Counted from the first letter of the stretch, positions 40,062 through 47,975 are shown. The stretch: DNA of 64,000 nt from JAMLHH01 sp964653095 (GCA_964653095.1 CAZZEH010000004.1:61965-125964), one strand, 5' to 3'. A program made the numbers and translations. Notes: generated by a model from the letters alone, not told the origin.

Positions 40062-40097
40062 GCCACTGAAAAGGCACGTACTTTATACATGGATACG

Positions 40098-40136
40098 AAA
40101 GGTTCTCACGCTCACCGATGTGTGAGAACCTTTTTT
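40098..40136 (+). terminator. Strong terminator after the capsid candidate
   Basis: 12-bp perfect stem AAAGGTTCTCAC / GTGAGAACCTTT followed by a T-run. It should lower expression of the downstream genes relative to the capsid candidate. Confidence 0.9.
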
Positions 40137-40159
40137 AATTAAAAAAAGGAAAAAGACTC

Positions 40160-40714
40160 ATGGAAAATCAACTTTCTATCTATAATCCCGACGGCGTAGT
40201 GATGACCTACGTACTGGAAAACGGCAGAAGCGAGCTGTTTCGGCTATTTGCCCGGCACCGCATTTTTGCCAACCCGTCGCCCCGGGAAATCATCAAAGCC
40301 ATCCAGACCAAAGGCGTGCATTTTTTGCACGATCTGGACAAAAGTGTGATCCGTCCCTTAGCAACTCAGATGCTCCAGGACATGGAATCCGAAGAAGGAG
40401 GCGTAGAGCAATCAGCCGCCCTACTCGCCTCTCCACAGGCCAGTAACAAAGGCGACCGCATCATAGCCGGACTCGGTACCGCTATCAATATGCTGGGGAC
40501 CGGTATCGCCGGCTTTCAGGCCATACGAGGGATGAAAAATCAGCCGCAGCAGACGGCCCAGCCGCAGGTCATTTATCAGACCACAGACGACGGACCGCGG
40601 ACCACGGACGATAGTAAGGTCAAAGATAAGGACGACACCAAAAAGTATCTTCTTATAGGCGGTGCCGCTCTGCTGGCAGTGGCCGCTATTTTTTTCCTGA
40701 CCAAAAAGAAATAG
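40160..40714 (+). CDS. Membrane protein with in-frame heptamer insertion
   Basis: This 184-residue protein starts MENQLSIYNPDGVVMTYVLE, with a soluble N-terminal domain, a Gly-rich hydrophobic middle (GTAINMLGTGIAGFQAIRGM), and a C-terminal membrane helix (KKYLLIGGAALLAVAAIFFL). Residues about 140-152 (QTTDDGPRTTDDSK) are translated heptamers at 40577-40613. It is probably a virion membrane protein. Confidence 0.7.
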   Translation: MENQLSIYNPDGVVMTYVLENGRSELFRLFARHRIFANPSPREIIKAIQTKGVHFLHDLDKSVIRPLATQMLQDMESEEGGVEQSAALLASPQASNKGDRIIAGLGTAINMLGTGIAGFQAIRGMKNQPQQTAQPQVIYQTTDDGPRTTDDSKVKDKDDTKKYLLIGGAALLAVAAIFFLTKKK

Positions 40715-40715
40715 C

Positions 40716-41063
40716 ATGAAACCTACTATCACTTCTATCTCATTTGTGGACGATCTGGGCAGCACTCCTGCTACCGTCAACCGACGCACCGGAGAGATGT
40801 ATATCTCAGCCCGCAGATGGCGCACCATGACACCCGACCAACGCCTGTTTATGATCCTGCACGAATACGGACACGTAGAACTGCAGACCACAGATGAATT
40901 TGAGGCCGATCGGTACGCATTAGACCATTATGCCTATACCGGACGCTCCCTCAAAAACGCAGTAGGCGCACTCACTGAGGTGCTGAGCGGCGACAATCCC
41001 GAGCATGTAGATCGGGCCGTGATGCAGCTCCGACGTGCAAAAAAAAAGACCAATCTAAACTAA
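40716..41063 (+). CDS. HExxH metalloprotease-like protein
   Basis: This 115-residue protein starts MKPTITSISFVDDLGSTPAT. The segment MILHEYGHVELQTTDEFEAD has the HExxH motif and a downstream Glu (EFEAD), the gluzincin/ImmA-like zinc-binding pattern. It begins one base after the previous stop. Within a structural operon it could process virion proteins or help entry, but an ImmA-like anti-repressor role is also possible. Confidence 0.75.
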   Translation: MKPTITSISFVDDLGSTPATVNRRTGEMYISARRWRTMTPDQRLFMILHEYGHVELQTTDEFEADRYALDHYAYTGRSLKNAVGALTEVLSGDNPEHVDRAVMQLRRAKKKTNLN

Positions 41064-41077
41064 AAAACAAAAAGACC

Positions 41078-42151
41078 ATGCGACCAAATTATCTGATCAC
41101 CGCACATACCATGAAACGGGCCAGTACTGCCCCGATAGCTATCGGGGGACTACGGACTACGGACGGCATACCACAGCCTGCAGATATAGATTTTTTTGAC
41201 TTTGCCGGAGGGAGACCCGGAGCCACCAAGTTTTTACAAGCTCTGGCTCAGCAAAACAAACCCAAAGTCAAGCCCGGACATACCATCACCAAAGGACTGA
41301 TAGACTCCATAGCTACCGCACAGGCAGCCGCCAAAGCCAGGCAATGCAGCGATATGAGCAACCTCGGCGGCGCACGCAAAAAGCGTAAACAAGCCAAATT
41401 AGATGCCGAAATCGAGCGCAAAAGAATAGCCGCCGAAACAGAAGCCAAAATAAAGCTCATACAAGCCGAAGCCGATGCCAAAAACGAAGCTATGGCAGCC
41501 GCCAAAGCCGAAGCCCTGTTGATCAAAGCTCAGGCCGATGCCGAAAAGGACATTATCAATGCCCAAAAACTGACTAAAAAACAGGCAAAAGGACAGGCCA
41601 AAATTATTAAAGCCCAGGGCAAAGCCGACAAAAAATCCTCCAAAGGAGAAGCCAAAATTATCACCGCCGAAGGCAAAAGAGCCAAAAAAGAAGGCAAAGG
41701 CCAAAAGAAAATCAATAACTCTATGGCCAATATCATACTCGCCGAGCAGGGCATCAATGCCCGGGGCGATATGGCCAAAGGAATTTTGGGCGGTATGGCC
41801 AAGGTCGCCGGAGCTGTAGGCGGCTCTATCGTAGGAGCCAACGCCGTGAAAGCACTCCCGCAGATGATCGGCGGTGGCGAAGGCAACAGTACCATGGATG
41901 CCATAGTATCCGGCCTCAGCGCAGGCGCACCGGCACTCGGCGCACTGACCAGCAAAATCAACGAAGTCGATCCTATGGAACCGGGCTATCCGCCACCATT
42001 CACCGGACACCAGGGATTAGTAGAATGGCAGGAAGCCGAAGAAGAAAAGAAAAAAGAGGAAGAGGAAAAGAAGAAAAAGAACCTCCTGATTTTTGGCGGC
42101 ATAGGCGCAGCCGTATTGATCGCAATCGTTTTTATAGCGACTAAAAAGTAA
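41078..42151 (+). CDS. Large coiled-coil membrane protein
   Basis: This 357-residue protein has a long Ala/Lys/Glu-rich coiled coil (residues about 105-220: AEIERKRIAAETEAKIKLIQ and so on), a Gly/Ala-rich hydrophobic region (GAVGGSIVGANAVKALPQMI), a charged EEEKKKEEEE segment, and a C-terminal membrane helix (NLLIFGGIGAAVLIAIVFIA). Near residue 20 the CCCGATAGCTATCGGGG palindrome and three heptamers are translated (APIAIGGLRTTDG). It is a likely virion membrane or DNA-delivery protein. Confidence 0.7.
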   Translation: MRPNYLITAHTMKRASTAPIAIGGLRTTDGIPQPADIDFFDFAGGRPGATKFLQALAQQNKPKVKPGHTITKGLIDSIATAQAAAKARQCSDMSNLGGARKKRKQAKLDAEIERKRIAAETEAKIKLIQAEADAKNEAMAAAKAEALLIKAQADAEKDIINAQKLTKKQAKGQAKIIKAQGKADKKSSKGEAKIITAEGKRAKKEGKGQKKINNSMANIILAEQGINARGDMAKGILGGMAKVAGAVGGSIVGANAVKALPQMIGGGEGNSTMDAIVSGLSAGAPALGALTSKINEVDPMEPGYPPPFTGHQGLVEWQEAEEEKKKEEEEKKKKNLLIFGGIGAAVLIAIVFIATKK

Positions 42152-42156
42152 CAGAA

Positions 42157-42303
42157 ATGGAGACTAATCTTTTAACTAAAATCTGGGAATTGGAGGGACG
42201 ACAGAATGACCTGGAAAAACAGGTATCGTCCGCGCAGTTATCCATATTGGTGCATGCAATTATCCTTATCATAATCATTATCATCCTCATCAAAAGAAGG
42301 TAA
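42157..42303 (+). CDS. Small one-span membrane protein
   Basis: This 48-residue protein starts METNLLTKIWELEGRQNDLE with an N-terminal amphipathic/coiled helix and a C-terminal membrane helix rich in Ile (HAIILIIIIIILIKRR). It fits tightly between neighbours (5- and 3-base gaps). Confidence 0.75.
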   Translation: METNLLTKIWELEGRQNDLEKQVSSAQLSILVHAIILIIIIIILIKRR

Positions 42304-42306
42304 ATC

Positions 42307-42864
42307 ATGGCCAAACTATCCAAAAACAGCTTAGTACAGGGTGTATTGCTCAATCCGGTAGTCATAGTCTATACCGTCGTGGGGTTAGTGATACTGATTG
42401 TCGCTGTCCGCATCATGCGCAAGCCCAAACGGAAAGCTAAGGAGGAAGAAGAAAAGATGAAAAGAGAAGCGGAGCGAATGGAGAAAGAGCTGAAATTTAT
42501 CGAGGAAAAAGAACAAAAAGTATATGACCAGGCGGCCGCCACTTTTGCGCTGACAGTTAATTCTGTCCGCATTTGTGATCAGGTCGCTTTGGCCGTAGCC
42601 GGAGCATTTGGCAGAGGGATTTTGGGCAACGACGAAGAAGAAATTATGGTGAAACAAATCAATCGGCTGGCCGGGCCCAAAACAATACAATGTGCCGATT
42701 ACTTCTACAAAAAATATTCGCACAAAAACAATCCCAACATTGCCTACGATGTGATTAACACGCTCAATCCTTTGGAATGGAATCAATTAAAAGAAGATTT
42801 AAAAGCTCCACTGATGGCGTATGCCCGACTCAAAGGAGAGCCAAAAGTGGACTGGTATTTTTAA
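42307..42864 (+). CDS. Membrane-anchored coiled-coil protein
   Basis: This 185-residue protein has an N-terminal membrane helix (VVIVYTVVGLVILIVAVRIM, residues about 18-37), a charged coiled coil (KEEEEKMKREAERMEKELKF), and a soluble helical C-terminal domain (NPNIAYDVINTLNPLEWNQL). It may be a membrane-bound virion component facing the capsid or the DNA. No family is recognised. Confidence 0.7.
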   Translation: MAKLSKNSLVQGVLLNPVVIVYTVVGLVILIVAVRIMRKPKRKAKEEEEKMKREAERMEKELKFIEEKEQKVYDQAAATFALTVNSVRICDQVALAVAGAFGRGILGNDEEEIMVKQINRLAGPKTIQCADYFYKKYSHKNNPNIAYDVINTLNPLEWNQLKEDLKAPLMAYARLKGEPKVDWYF

Positions 42865-42876
42865 AACAAAAAAGCT

Positions 42877-43041
42877 ATGAAAGAAACAGGCGTAACATTA
42901 TTTGATAATCTATTGATGAAAGGCGAAATCCCCGAAATACGGGTGACTATACCGCCCAAAACTCTGATACAGATCGTACTGGCCGTCATAGTCAGTGCGG
43001 CTATGATCATGATGTTGCACCAAAGTTTTAGCAGAAAATAA
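42877..43041 (+). CDS. Small one-span membrane protein
   Basis: This 54-residue protein starts MKETGVTLFDNLLMKGEIPE with a C-terminal membrane helix (LIQIVLAVIVSAAMIMMLHQ). It lies 12 bases after the previous gene and 10 before the endolysin gene. Confidence 0.75.
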   Translation: MKETGVTLFDNLLMKGEIPEIRVTIPPKTLIQIVLAVIVSAAMIMMLHQSFSRK

Positions 43042-43051
43042 ATTTTTCAAA

Positions 43052-43684
43052 ATGAATGGGTTTTTGAGGCGTTTTGCTCCCCTAATCGGATTAGTACTGG
43101 CTGCCGTGATATACAGCCTCTATCTGAGAGCAAAACGCCGAAACCAAAAAAAAAGTAAAGCTATGAAAACAGATAACGAACAACGGACTCCCGCAGAGAA
43201 AAATCTCAATGCATTTTTGTGGATGATCCGTTTTGCAGAAGGCACCGCCCGGGCTGACGGCTACCGGGTAGTGTATGGTTATGGAACAGTTTTGAAAGAC
43301 TTATCCGATCACCCAATCGCTACCGGAGAATGGGAAAAAGTAAGATTGAGCAAAGAACAATGCGTAGCCGCCGGCTTTCCCGGCGGTCAGTGCGTCACCA
43401 CAGCCGCCGGAGCATACCAAATTACGTACACGACTTGGAAAAATCTCAAAGCCAAACTTAAACTCAAAGATTTTTCGCCTCAATCTCAGGATTTGGCCGC
43501 TATACAACTGATACGGGAAAGCAAAGCATTGGAAGATGTACAGGCAGGAAAACTCGATACCGCCGTACGAAAGGTCAGGCATATCTGGGCATCATTGCCG
43601 GGCAATACTGCAGGCCAGCCCAAAAAGACTTTGTCCGAGCTTACAGCATATTTTAAATCAATGGGAGGAACATTATATGGATAG
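43052..43684 (+). CDS. Membrane-anchored endolysin, lambda R-like (GH104-type)
   Basis: This 210-residue protein has an N-terminal signal-anchor (LIGLVLAAVIYSLYLRAKRR) and a lambda R-type lytic transglycosylase domain: NAFLWMIRFAEGTARADGYR with the catalytic Glu, YGYGTVLKDLSDHPIATGEW, TTAAGAYQITYTTWKNLKAK, LKDFSPQSQDLAAIQLIRES, HIWASLPGNTAGQ. The anchor is unusual for an endolysin and suggests a virion-bound or SAR-type enzyme. It is followed by a paralogue with an overlapping start. Confidence 0.9.
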   Translation: MNGFLRRFAPLIGLVLAAVIYSLYLRAKRRNQKKSKAMKTDNEQRTPAEKNLNAFLWMIRFAEGTARADGYRVVYGYGTVLKDLSDHPIATGEWEKVRLSKEQCVAAGFPGGQCVTTAAGAYQITYTTWKNLKAKLKLKDFSPQSQDLAAIQLIRESKALEDVQAGKLDTAVRKVRHIWASLPGNTAGQPKKTLSELTAYFKSMGGTLYG

Positions 43685-44210
43685 GCAAAAGACTATCGGG
43701 AAGCCCGCTGACCGCAGACTACAAACTGAGAAAAATCTCAATGCATTTTTGTGGATGATCCGTTTTTCAGTAGGTACCGACCAACCGGACGGATATCGGG
43801 TAGTGTATGGTTACGAAACAGTTTTGAAAGACTTATCCGATCACCCAATCGCTACCGGAGAATGGACGGGCAAAAGACTGCCGGACGAATATTGTCGCCG
43901 TGCCGGAATTAATCCGCCATGCAAAAGCACTGCAGCCGGAGCTTATCAGTTTATATACCCAACCTGGAAAAGTCTTAAAAGCAGGCTCAATCTCAAAGAT
44001 TTTTCGCCTCAATCTCAGGATTTGGCCGCTATACAACTGATACGGGAAAGCTATGCATTAGAAGATGTACAAGTGGGAATGTTTAGTTTCGCCGTGCTAA
44101 AAATCAGGCATATCTGGCCTTCACTGCCCGGCAATACCGCAGGACAGCCACAGCGCAAACTCGCCGAACTCAAAGATTATTATATCAATAAAGGAGGAAA
44201 GCTGGCGTAG
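43677..44210 (+). CDS. Endolysin paralogue with catalytic Glu changed to Val
   Basis: This 177-residue protein starts MDRQKTIGKPADRRLQTEKN; its ATG overlaps the previous stop by eight bases. The domain is very like copy 1 (NAFLWMIRFSVGTDQPDGYR, LSDHPIATGEW, LKDFSPQSQDLAAIQLIRES, HIWPSLPGNTAGQ), but the residue aligned with the catalytic Glu is Val (codon GTA in place of GAA). There is no membrane anchor, and its N-terminus is partly repeat-derived. It may bind peptidoglycan without cutting, as a structural protein or modulator. Confidence 0.85.
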   Translation: MDRQKTIGKPADRRLQTEKNLNAFLWMIRFSVGTDQPDGYRVVYGYETVLKDLSDHPIATGEWTGKRLPDEYCRRAGINPPCKSTAAGAYQFIYPTWKSLKSRLNLKDFSPQSQDLAAIQLIRESYALEDVQVGMFSFAVLKIRHIWPSLPGNTAGQPQRKLAELKDYYINKGGKLA

Positions 44211-44325
44211 ATGGATGACGGACGACGGACAATGGACAATGGACGACAGCACTTCGACAGGCTCAGTGACCGACGGCAGACCTCCCGATCCCGATGGCTA
44301 TCGGGACTATCGGGAGACCACAAAC
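44211..44325. repeat. Heptamers with CACTTCGACAGGCTCAGTG and GGCTATCGGGA variants
   Basis: GAC-type heptamers start just after the stop codon (about 44216-44245), then CACTTCGACAGGCTCAGTG at about 44250-44268, more heptamers, and CCCGATCCCGATGGCTATCG at about 44285-44304. Confidence 0.85.
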
Positions 44326-44358
44326 CGCAAATTATTCACCACACTAAAATATAAAAAA

Positions 44359-44520
44359 ATGAAACACCCAAAGAAAGGACAGTATGTATGGGATAAACAT
44401 TACAAAAAGAGAAGGAGAGTGATGAGTGTATCACAAAAACGCAGATTGTATTTTATCGGAGCGGATCGTGAACCCGTCCGCCGGCACGAATTTATTTTTC
44501 CACTACCAAAAAAGAGATAG
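44359..44520 (+). CDS. Small basic protein
   Basis: This 53-residue, strongly basic protein starts MKHPKKGQYVWDKHYKKRRR and continues VMSVSQKRRLYFIGADREPV. It is unrecognised, and may bind nucleic acid from its charge. Heptamer arrays flank it on both sides. Confidence 0.65.
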   Translation: MKHPKKGQYVWDKHYKKRRRVMSVSQKRRLYFIGADREPVRRHEFIFPLPKKR

Positions 44521-44590
44521 GACGGCAGACCACAGACCACGGACCACAGGTCAAAACTGTCGTCCGTTGTCCGTCGTCCGTCGTCCAAAA
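44521..44590. repeat. Inverted heptamer arms
   Basis: GAC-type heptamers (about 44525-44552) and GTC-type heptamers (about 44557-44586) face each other across a short loop. Confidence 0.9.
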
Positions 44591-44625
44591 AATAAAAATT
44601 CTTAAAACACTTAAAACAAACAACT

Positions 44626-44739
44626 ATGGCAAAGAAATCAAGAAGAACAGCAAAAGTAGGACTCAAAGCAAACGGTACTCTTAAAAAAGGATATCGCTAC
44701 GCCAAAGGCGGACGAGTAGTAAAAGCGAAAAGGAAATAA
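44626..44739 (+). CDS. 37-residue basic protein, candidate DNA-condensing core protein
   Basis: MAKKSRRTAKVGLKANGTLK then KGYRYAKGGRVVKAKRK: 15 of 37 residues are Lys or Arg and there are no acidic residues. It sits inside the structural operon between heptamer arrays. Small arginine/lysine-rich proteins condense DNA in other virus particles, so a core protein role is plausible; this is inference from composition. Confidence 0.7.
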   Translation: MAKKSRRTAKVGLKANGTLKKGYRYAKGGRVVKAKRK

Positions 44740-44740
44740 G

Positions 44741-44872
44741 ACCACGGACGACAGACGACAGACCACAGACCACAGACGGCTGACCACTGACCACAGACGA
44801 CCGACGACAGACGACGGACGACAGACGACAGACGACAGACGGCGGTCAGTGGTCCGTGGTCTGAGGTCTAAA
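44741..44872. repeat. Longest uninterrupted heptamer array
   Basis: About fifteen consecutive GAC(C/G)(A/G)C(A/G/T/C) heptamers run from 44741 to 44845, then a GTC-type arm of about four units to 44872 that can fold back on them. It begins two bases after the stop codon. Confidence 0.95.
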
Positions 44873-44889
44873 ACAAAAAACAACCAACC

Positions 44890-45168
44890 ATGAACACTAT
44901 ACTCCACATTATCGACCACATCGACCAGTACATAGCTATAGCCGTGATACTGATCACCCTTGCTGAGGCGATAGCCAACCTCACGCCCACGGAAAAGGAT
45001 AACTCCATCATCCTGAAAATCAAGCAATGGTTTGACCTGGTAATCCCCAACCGGGCAAAAGTCAAAGGCCCGGAAGCCGACAACCTGATAGGCCGTCACC
45101 GGATCATCAGCAAGATCATCACCCGTATTAGAGAACGCAAAGAAAAAGACAAGAAAAATGCCGACTAA
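44890..45168 (+). CDS. Small membrane protein, holin-like
   Basis: This 92-residue protein starts MNTILHIIDHIDQYIAIAVI with one clear membrane helix (YIAIAVILITLAEAIANL) and a charged C-terminal half (IRERKEKDKKNAD). It lies downstream of the endolysin genes, and a holin or virion membrane role is possible. The 3' end overlaps the next gene by 11 bases. Confidence 0.65.
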   Translation: MNTILHIIDHIDQYIAIAVILITLAEAIANLTPTEKDNSIILKIKQWFDLVIPNRAKVKGPEADNLIGRHRIISKIITRIRERKEKDKKNAD

Positions 45169-45895
45169 TCCCGCAGTAAATCCACAGGTCATATCCGACT
45201 TTAGCAGCAACGCTGACGGCCGCCGATATGCCAGCACTACAGACGACCTTTTGGACCGTATCCGCTCCTCAGTAGATCAGATTATCGGTAATCCCGGCGG
45301 AGGCAACCCGCCCATGATCCCGGACTATCAGCTGCAGGTCAAAGAAGTATGGATAGTACTTGATATGGGCGGCGCAAAAGTTTCCGGATTAGTCAATGTG
45401 CTTTTTAAAGTTAAGGAAACAAGTGCAGAAATTTTAGGCATAATAATTGATGATAAGTTATTTCCAAAAGCAGCTTTACCAACAATAGATGAAATTCTTG
45501 TAACTCCCTTTAAAAGAACCATCATCGGCCGCCTTGACGGTTCGCTTGCAATCAATACTTCCTTTACAAAAGCTAATATCGCCGGCAGTCCTCTCAATGT
45601 GGCCGACCAGCAGTATATCACGATTGAGGATATCGATGATCAAAATATTTTTACCGTAGATATCGTCGTCCTGCCCGATACCCAGCTCAATAACAACGCT
45701 CAGGACAATTACTATTCCATATTTTATGACGGCGTGGAGCGCAAGTACTACCTGGACAGCTTTACAGGTATCCCGATCATCAATACCCAGACGATTCACC
45801 TTGAAAATAGTATTGACCTGGACCAGCTCAAAATACAGCCGCAGCCGGGTATTCTTTTGGAATATAAAATCACGTACACCTTCCCTAAACCTTAA
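45158..45895 (+). CDS. Beta-rich structural protein (spike or vertex candidate)
   Basis: This 245-residue soluble protein starts MPTNPAVNPQVISDFSSNAD. After a helical N-terminus it is mainly beta-strands (QLQVKEVWIVLDMGGAKVSG, FTVDIVVLPDTQLNNNAQDN, GILLEYKITYTFPKP). It precedes the fibre-like gene and may form the vertex or spike base. No family is recognised. Confidence 0.6.
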   Translation: MPTNPAVNPQVISDFSSNADGRRYASTTDDLLDRIRSSVDQIIGNPGGGNPPMIPDYQLQVKEVWIVLDMGGAKVSGLVNVLFKVKETSAEILGIIIDDKLFPKAALPTIDEILVTPFKRTIIGRLDGSLAINTSFTKANIAGSPLNVADQQYITIEDIDDQNIFTVDIVVLPDTQLNNNAQDNYYSIFYDGVERKYYLDSFTGIPIINTQTIHLENSIDLDQLKIQPQPGILLEYKITYTFPKP

Positions 45896-45905
45896 TCTTA
45901 ATACA

Positions 45906-47192
45906 ATGAAACAAATACTCTCTCTCTTTTTTTGGTGCCTCGCCTACAGCTTTGTAACGGCACAGCCCTATGGTACCAGCTCGATCAACTGGAGTACCAA
46001 CGGTAACCGGGTGATCGACCGCAATTTTTTGGGGACGACCTCACCCCACCCGCTCAAATTTTACAGTAATGGATCCATGGCGGGATATTTTGATACTACT
46101 CAGGTGCTGCACTTAGAAAGCGTGCCGCTCATCACGACTGATACACTTTTGGCCATAAAAAATGGTGAAGTGAGTAAAACTAAATTGAATTTGCAAATCA
46201 CTGCCCAAAATGGACTCAATACGGACAATAGTCCAAATACGGCCGAATTAGGAGGCTTTTTATTGCACAACACTGAAATAGATACCAAAGGCTATGGTTT
46301 AGTGATAAGAAATTACAGCGCGTGGAATGCCCCGGGATGGCAACCTTATAATTTTTCGATAACAAACAGAGTGCATAAAGATCAGGCTATGGTTTTTAGA
46401 AACTTCAACGTAACCTCTAATTTCAATTCACTATTATCAGGTGCAGATTTTGATCAGCCGAGAAATTTTATGTATTTCAATCATTATGTTGAAACAGCAC
46501 CTCCGGGACAGAAATACATCGGACCTATTATCAATCAAGCATTAAGAATAAACAGAGCGCACAGCGCAGAGAAAGTAGATACAATTAATAGTGTCATTAA
46601 TCAGGCTATTACTACCAATTATGAAGACTGGACGCAATATGAAGCTCCATTTATGCGGAGTTTTGTAAATAATTACATTGGCTATGCGCGACCGTATAAT
46701 TATAATCAGGGTATGATTACGAATGCATACCGAAAATTTAATACACGTATAGAGTTATTGATTAACCCGGCGGCAGATACAAGTACTATTCACAATCTCG
46801 TAGATTTATATATCACTAACGGTAATTCTTCCATGTTTAACCTTTATGGATTTGGAACTGATGATCCTCCATTCAGATGGAGTATTTATCAAAGTAACAA
46901 TAGGCCCAATTTTTTTAAAGGAGCTTTATACCTTAATAATGGGATAAAATTGGGGAAAAAAGCAGTGAAAGATACATCAAATAATAATGAGCCGGGGAGT
47001 CTGTTTTTTGATGAGCTCTACGACAAACTTAAAATCGTTAACTCTGCCGGCGTTGCGGAAGATATTGTACGGTACACTCCTACTATGGGCATCCCCGATC
47101 CTACTTTAGGTACTGTCGTAGATGCAGAAGCCCGGGCGGCCATTATTGATATTTTAACGGTATTGAAACAAGCCGGGATAATCGTACCATAA
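45906..47192 (+). CDS. Fibre-like receptor-binding protein with signal peptide
   Basis: This 428-residue protein starts MKQILSLFFWCLAYSFVTAQ, a clear signal peptide. The mature part has short strand repeats (SINWSTNGNRVIDRNFLGTT, LKFYSNGSMAGYFDTTQVLH) as in Bacteroidota phage fibres, and a C-terminal helix (VVDAEARAAIIDILTVLKQA) like those closing fibre trimers. A signal peptide is unusual for a virion protein and suggests export or membrane delivery. The start at 45906 follows the previous stop by 10 bases. Confidence 0.75.
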   Translation: MKQILSLFFWCLAYSFVTAQPYGTSSINWSTNGNRVIDRNFLGTTSPHPLKFYSNGSMAGYFDTTQVLHLESVPLITTDTLLAIKNGEVSKTKLNLQITAQNGLNTDNSPNTAELGGFLLHNTEIDTKGYGLVIRNYSAWNAPGWQPYNFSITNRVHKDQAMVFRNFNVTSNFNSLLSGADFDQPRNFMYFNHYVETAPPGQKYIGPIINQALRINRAHSAEKVDTINSVINQAITTNYEDWTQYEAPFMRSFVNNYIGYARPYNYNQGMITNAYRKFNTRIELLINPAADTSTIHNLVDLYITNGNSSMFNLYGFGTDDPPFRWSIYQSNNRPNFFKGALYLNNGIKLGKKAVKDTSNNNEPGSLFFDELYDKLKIVNSAGVAEDIVRYTPTMGIPDPTLGTVVDAEARAAIIDILTVLKQAGIIVP

Positions 47193-47371
47193 TGAACGAA
47201 TACACAAACGATATCAAGGGAGCCCTGGCCGGCGTAGGTACGGTCATCACCTGGCTGTTTGCGCACCAGAGCGAGATCGCTTTTGTGTCGGCTACGGGCG
47301 TGTCGCTGCTGTCGGCGGCTTATCTGATACAGGGAATCTTATTACGTCATAAAAAAATCAAAGAAAAATGA
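47192..47371 (+). CDS. Small membrane protein
   Basis: This 59-residue protein starts MNEYTNDIKGALAGVGTVIT with two hydrophobic stretches (GALAGVGTVITWLFA and IAFVSATGVSLLSAAYLIQG), possibly a holin. Its ATG overlaps the previous stop as TAATG. Confidence 0.75.
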   Translation: MNEYTNDIKGALAGVGTVITWLFAHQSEIAFVSATGVSLLSAAYLIQGILLRHKKIKEK

Positions 47372-47466
47372 AGTGGACACATGTACTCATGATCGCAGTG
47401 ATCGCTATGATTCTTCTCGCTTTTCATAAGGAGAAAAAGAAAATAGACCGGGAAAGCGGAAATTAA
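47368..47466 (+). CDS. 32-residue one-span membrane protein
   Basis: MKWTHVLMIAVIAMILLAFH followed by a charged tail (KEKKKIDRESGN). It overlaps the previous gene as ATGA and is the last gene before the terminator. It is a lysis or virion peptide. Confidence 0.75.
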   Translation: MKWTHVLMIAVIAMILLAFHKEKKKIDRESGN

Positions 47467-47470
47467 AAAT

Positions 47471-47496
47471 AGCGGCCATTTAGAGCCGCTTTTTTA
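47471..47496. terminator. Terminator at end of structural operon
   Basis: AGCGGC / GCCGCT stem followed by TTTTTT on the plus strand. Converging leftward genes end here too. Confidence 0.85.
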
Positions 47497-47775
47497 TTTG
47501 TCTGAGTAATGTCCCATTGCCGACAAAACAAATACTGTTTTATTGCTTTCGCTTACCTGATATATCAAACGGTCTTTTTTATTAATCTCTCTCGACCATT
47601 TGCCGGACAGCTCGTATTTTAATGCTTCCGGTTTTCCTATTCCTGAAAATGGATGTTTTGAAAGTTCCAAAATTATCTTGTCAATCCTTTTAATATTGAT
47701 TTTATTGCCGGATTTAAGATGCTTTTTTAAATCGTTTTGAGCAGCTTTTTCTATTTGGATTTTATACTTTCCCAT
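47494..47775 (-). CDS. RelE/YoeB-like toxin
   Basis: This 93-residue protein starts MGKYKIQIEKAAQNDLKKHL. It has LSKHPFSGIGKPEALKYELS, GKWSREINKKDRLIYQVSES and the C-terminal VFVLSAMGHYSDK, the Txe/YoeB family pattern with the catalytic Glu/Arg/His region and C-terminal HY. It is an mRNA interferase in known systems. It overlaps its antitoxin gene by 25 bases. Confidence 0.93.
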   Translation of the reverse strand: MGKYKIQIEKAAQNDLKKHLKSGNKINIKRIDKIILELSKHPFSGIGKPEALKYELSGKWSREINKKDRLIYQVSESNKTVFVLSAMGHYSDK

Positions 47776-47975
47776 ACGTTTTCAGGATTCACCTCTTTGT
47801 ACTCCGCTCTTTTTTCTGCCGTCTTGATTTTCTTTACAAACTTTGCGCTGTAAGGACTTTTAGTATCTGATTCCAAAATTCTGATACCCTTCTTTTCCGG
47901 CAAAATATCTATGAGTTCTTTCAAGGCTTTTCCGGCTTTGGTGTTTAAGTCTATCTGTACGGTCATCACTGACAT
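47751..47975 (-). CDS. Antitoxin for the YoeB-like toxin
   Basis: This 74-residue protein starts MSVMTVQIDLNTKAGKALKE, with an N-terminal domain and a C-terminal segment (KIKTAEKRAEYKEVNPENVW) likely to wrap the toxin. It precedes the toxin on the minus strand, as usual for this class. Confidence 0.82.
   Translation of the reverse strand: MSVMTVQIDLNTKAGKALKELIDILPEKKGIRILESDTKSPYSAKFVKKIKTAEKRAEYKEVNPENVWESIKSK

Noticed and set aside
43536..43676. Longer version of the second endolysin starting at 43536
   Set aside because: The extra N-terminus is the first endolysin read out of frame; the ATG at 43677 overlapping the previous stop is far more likely.
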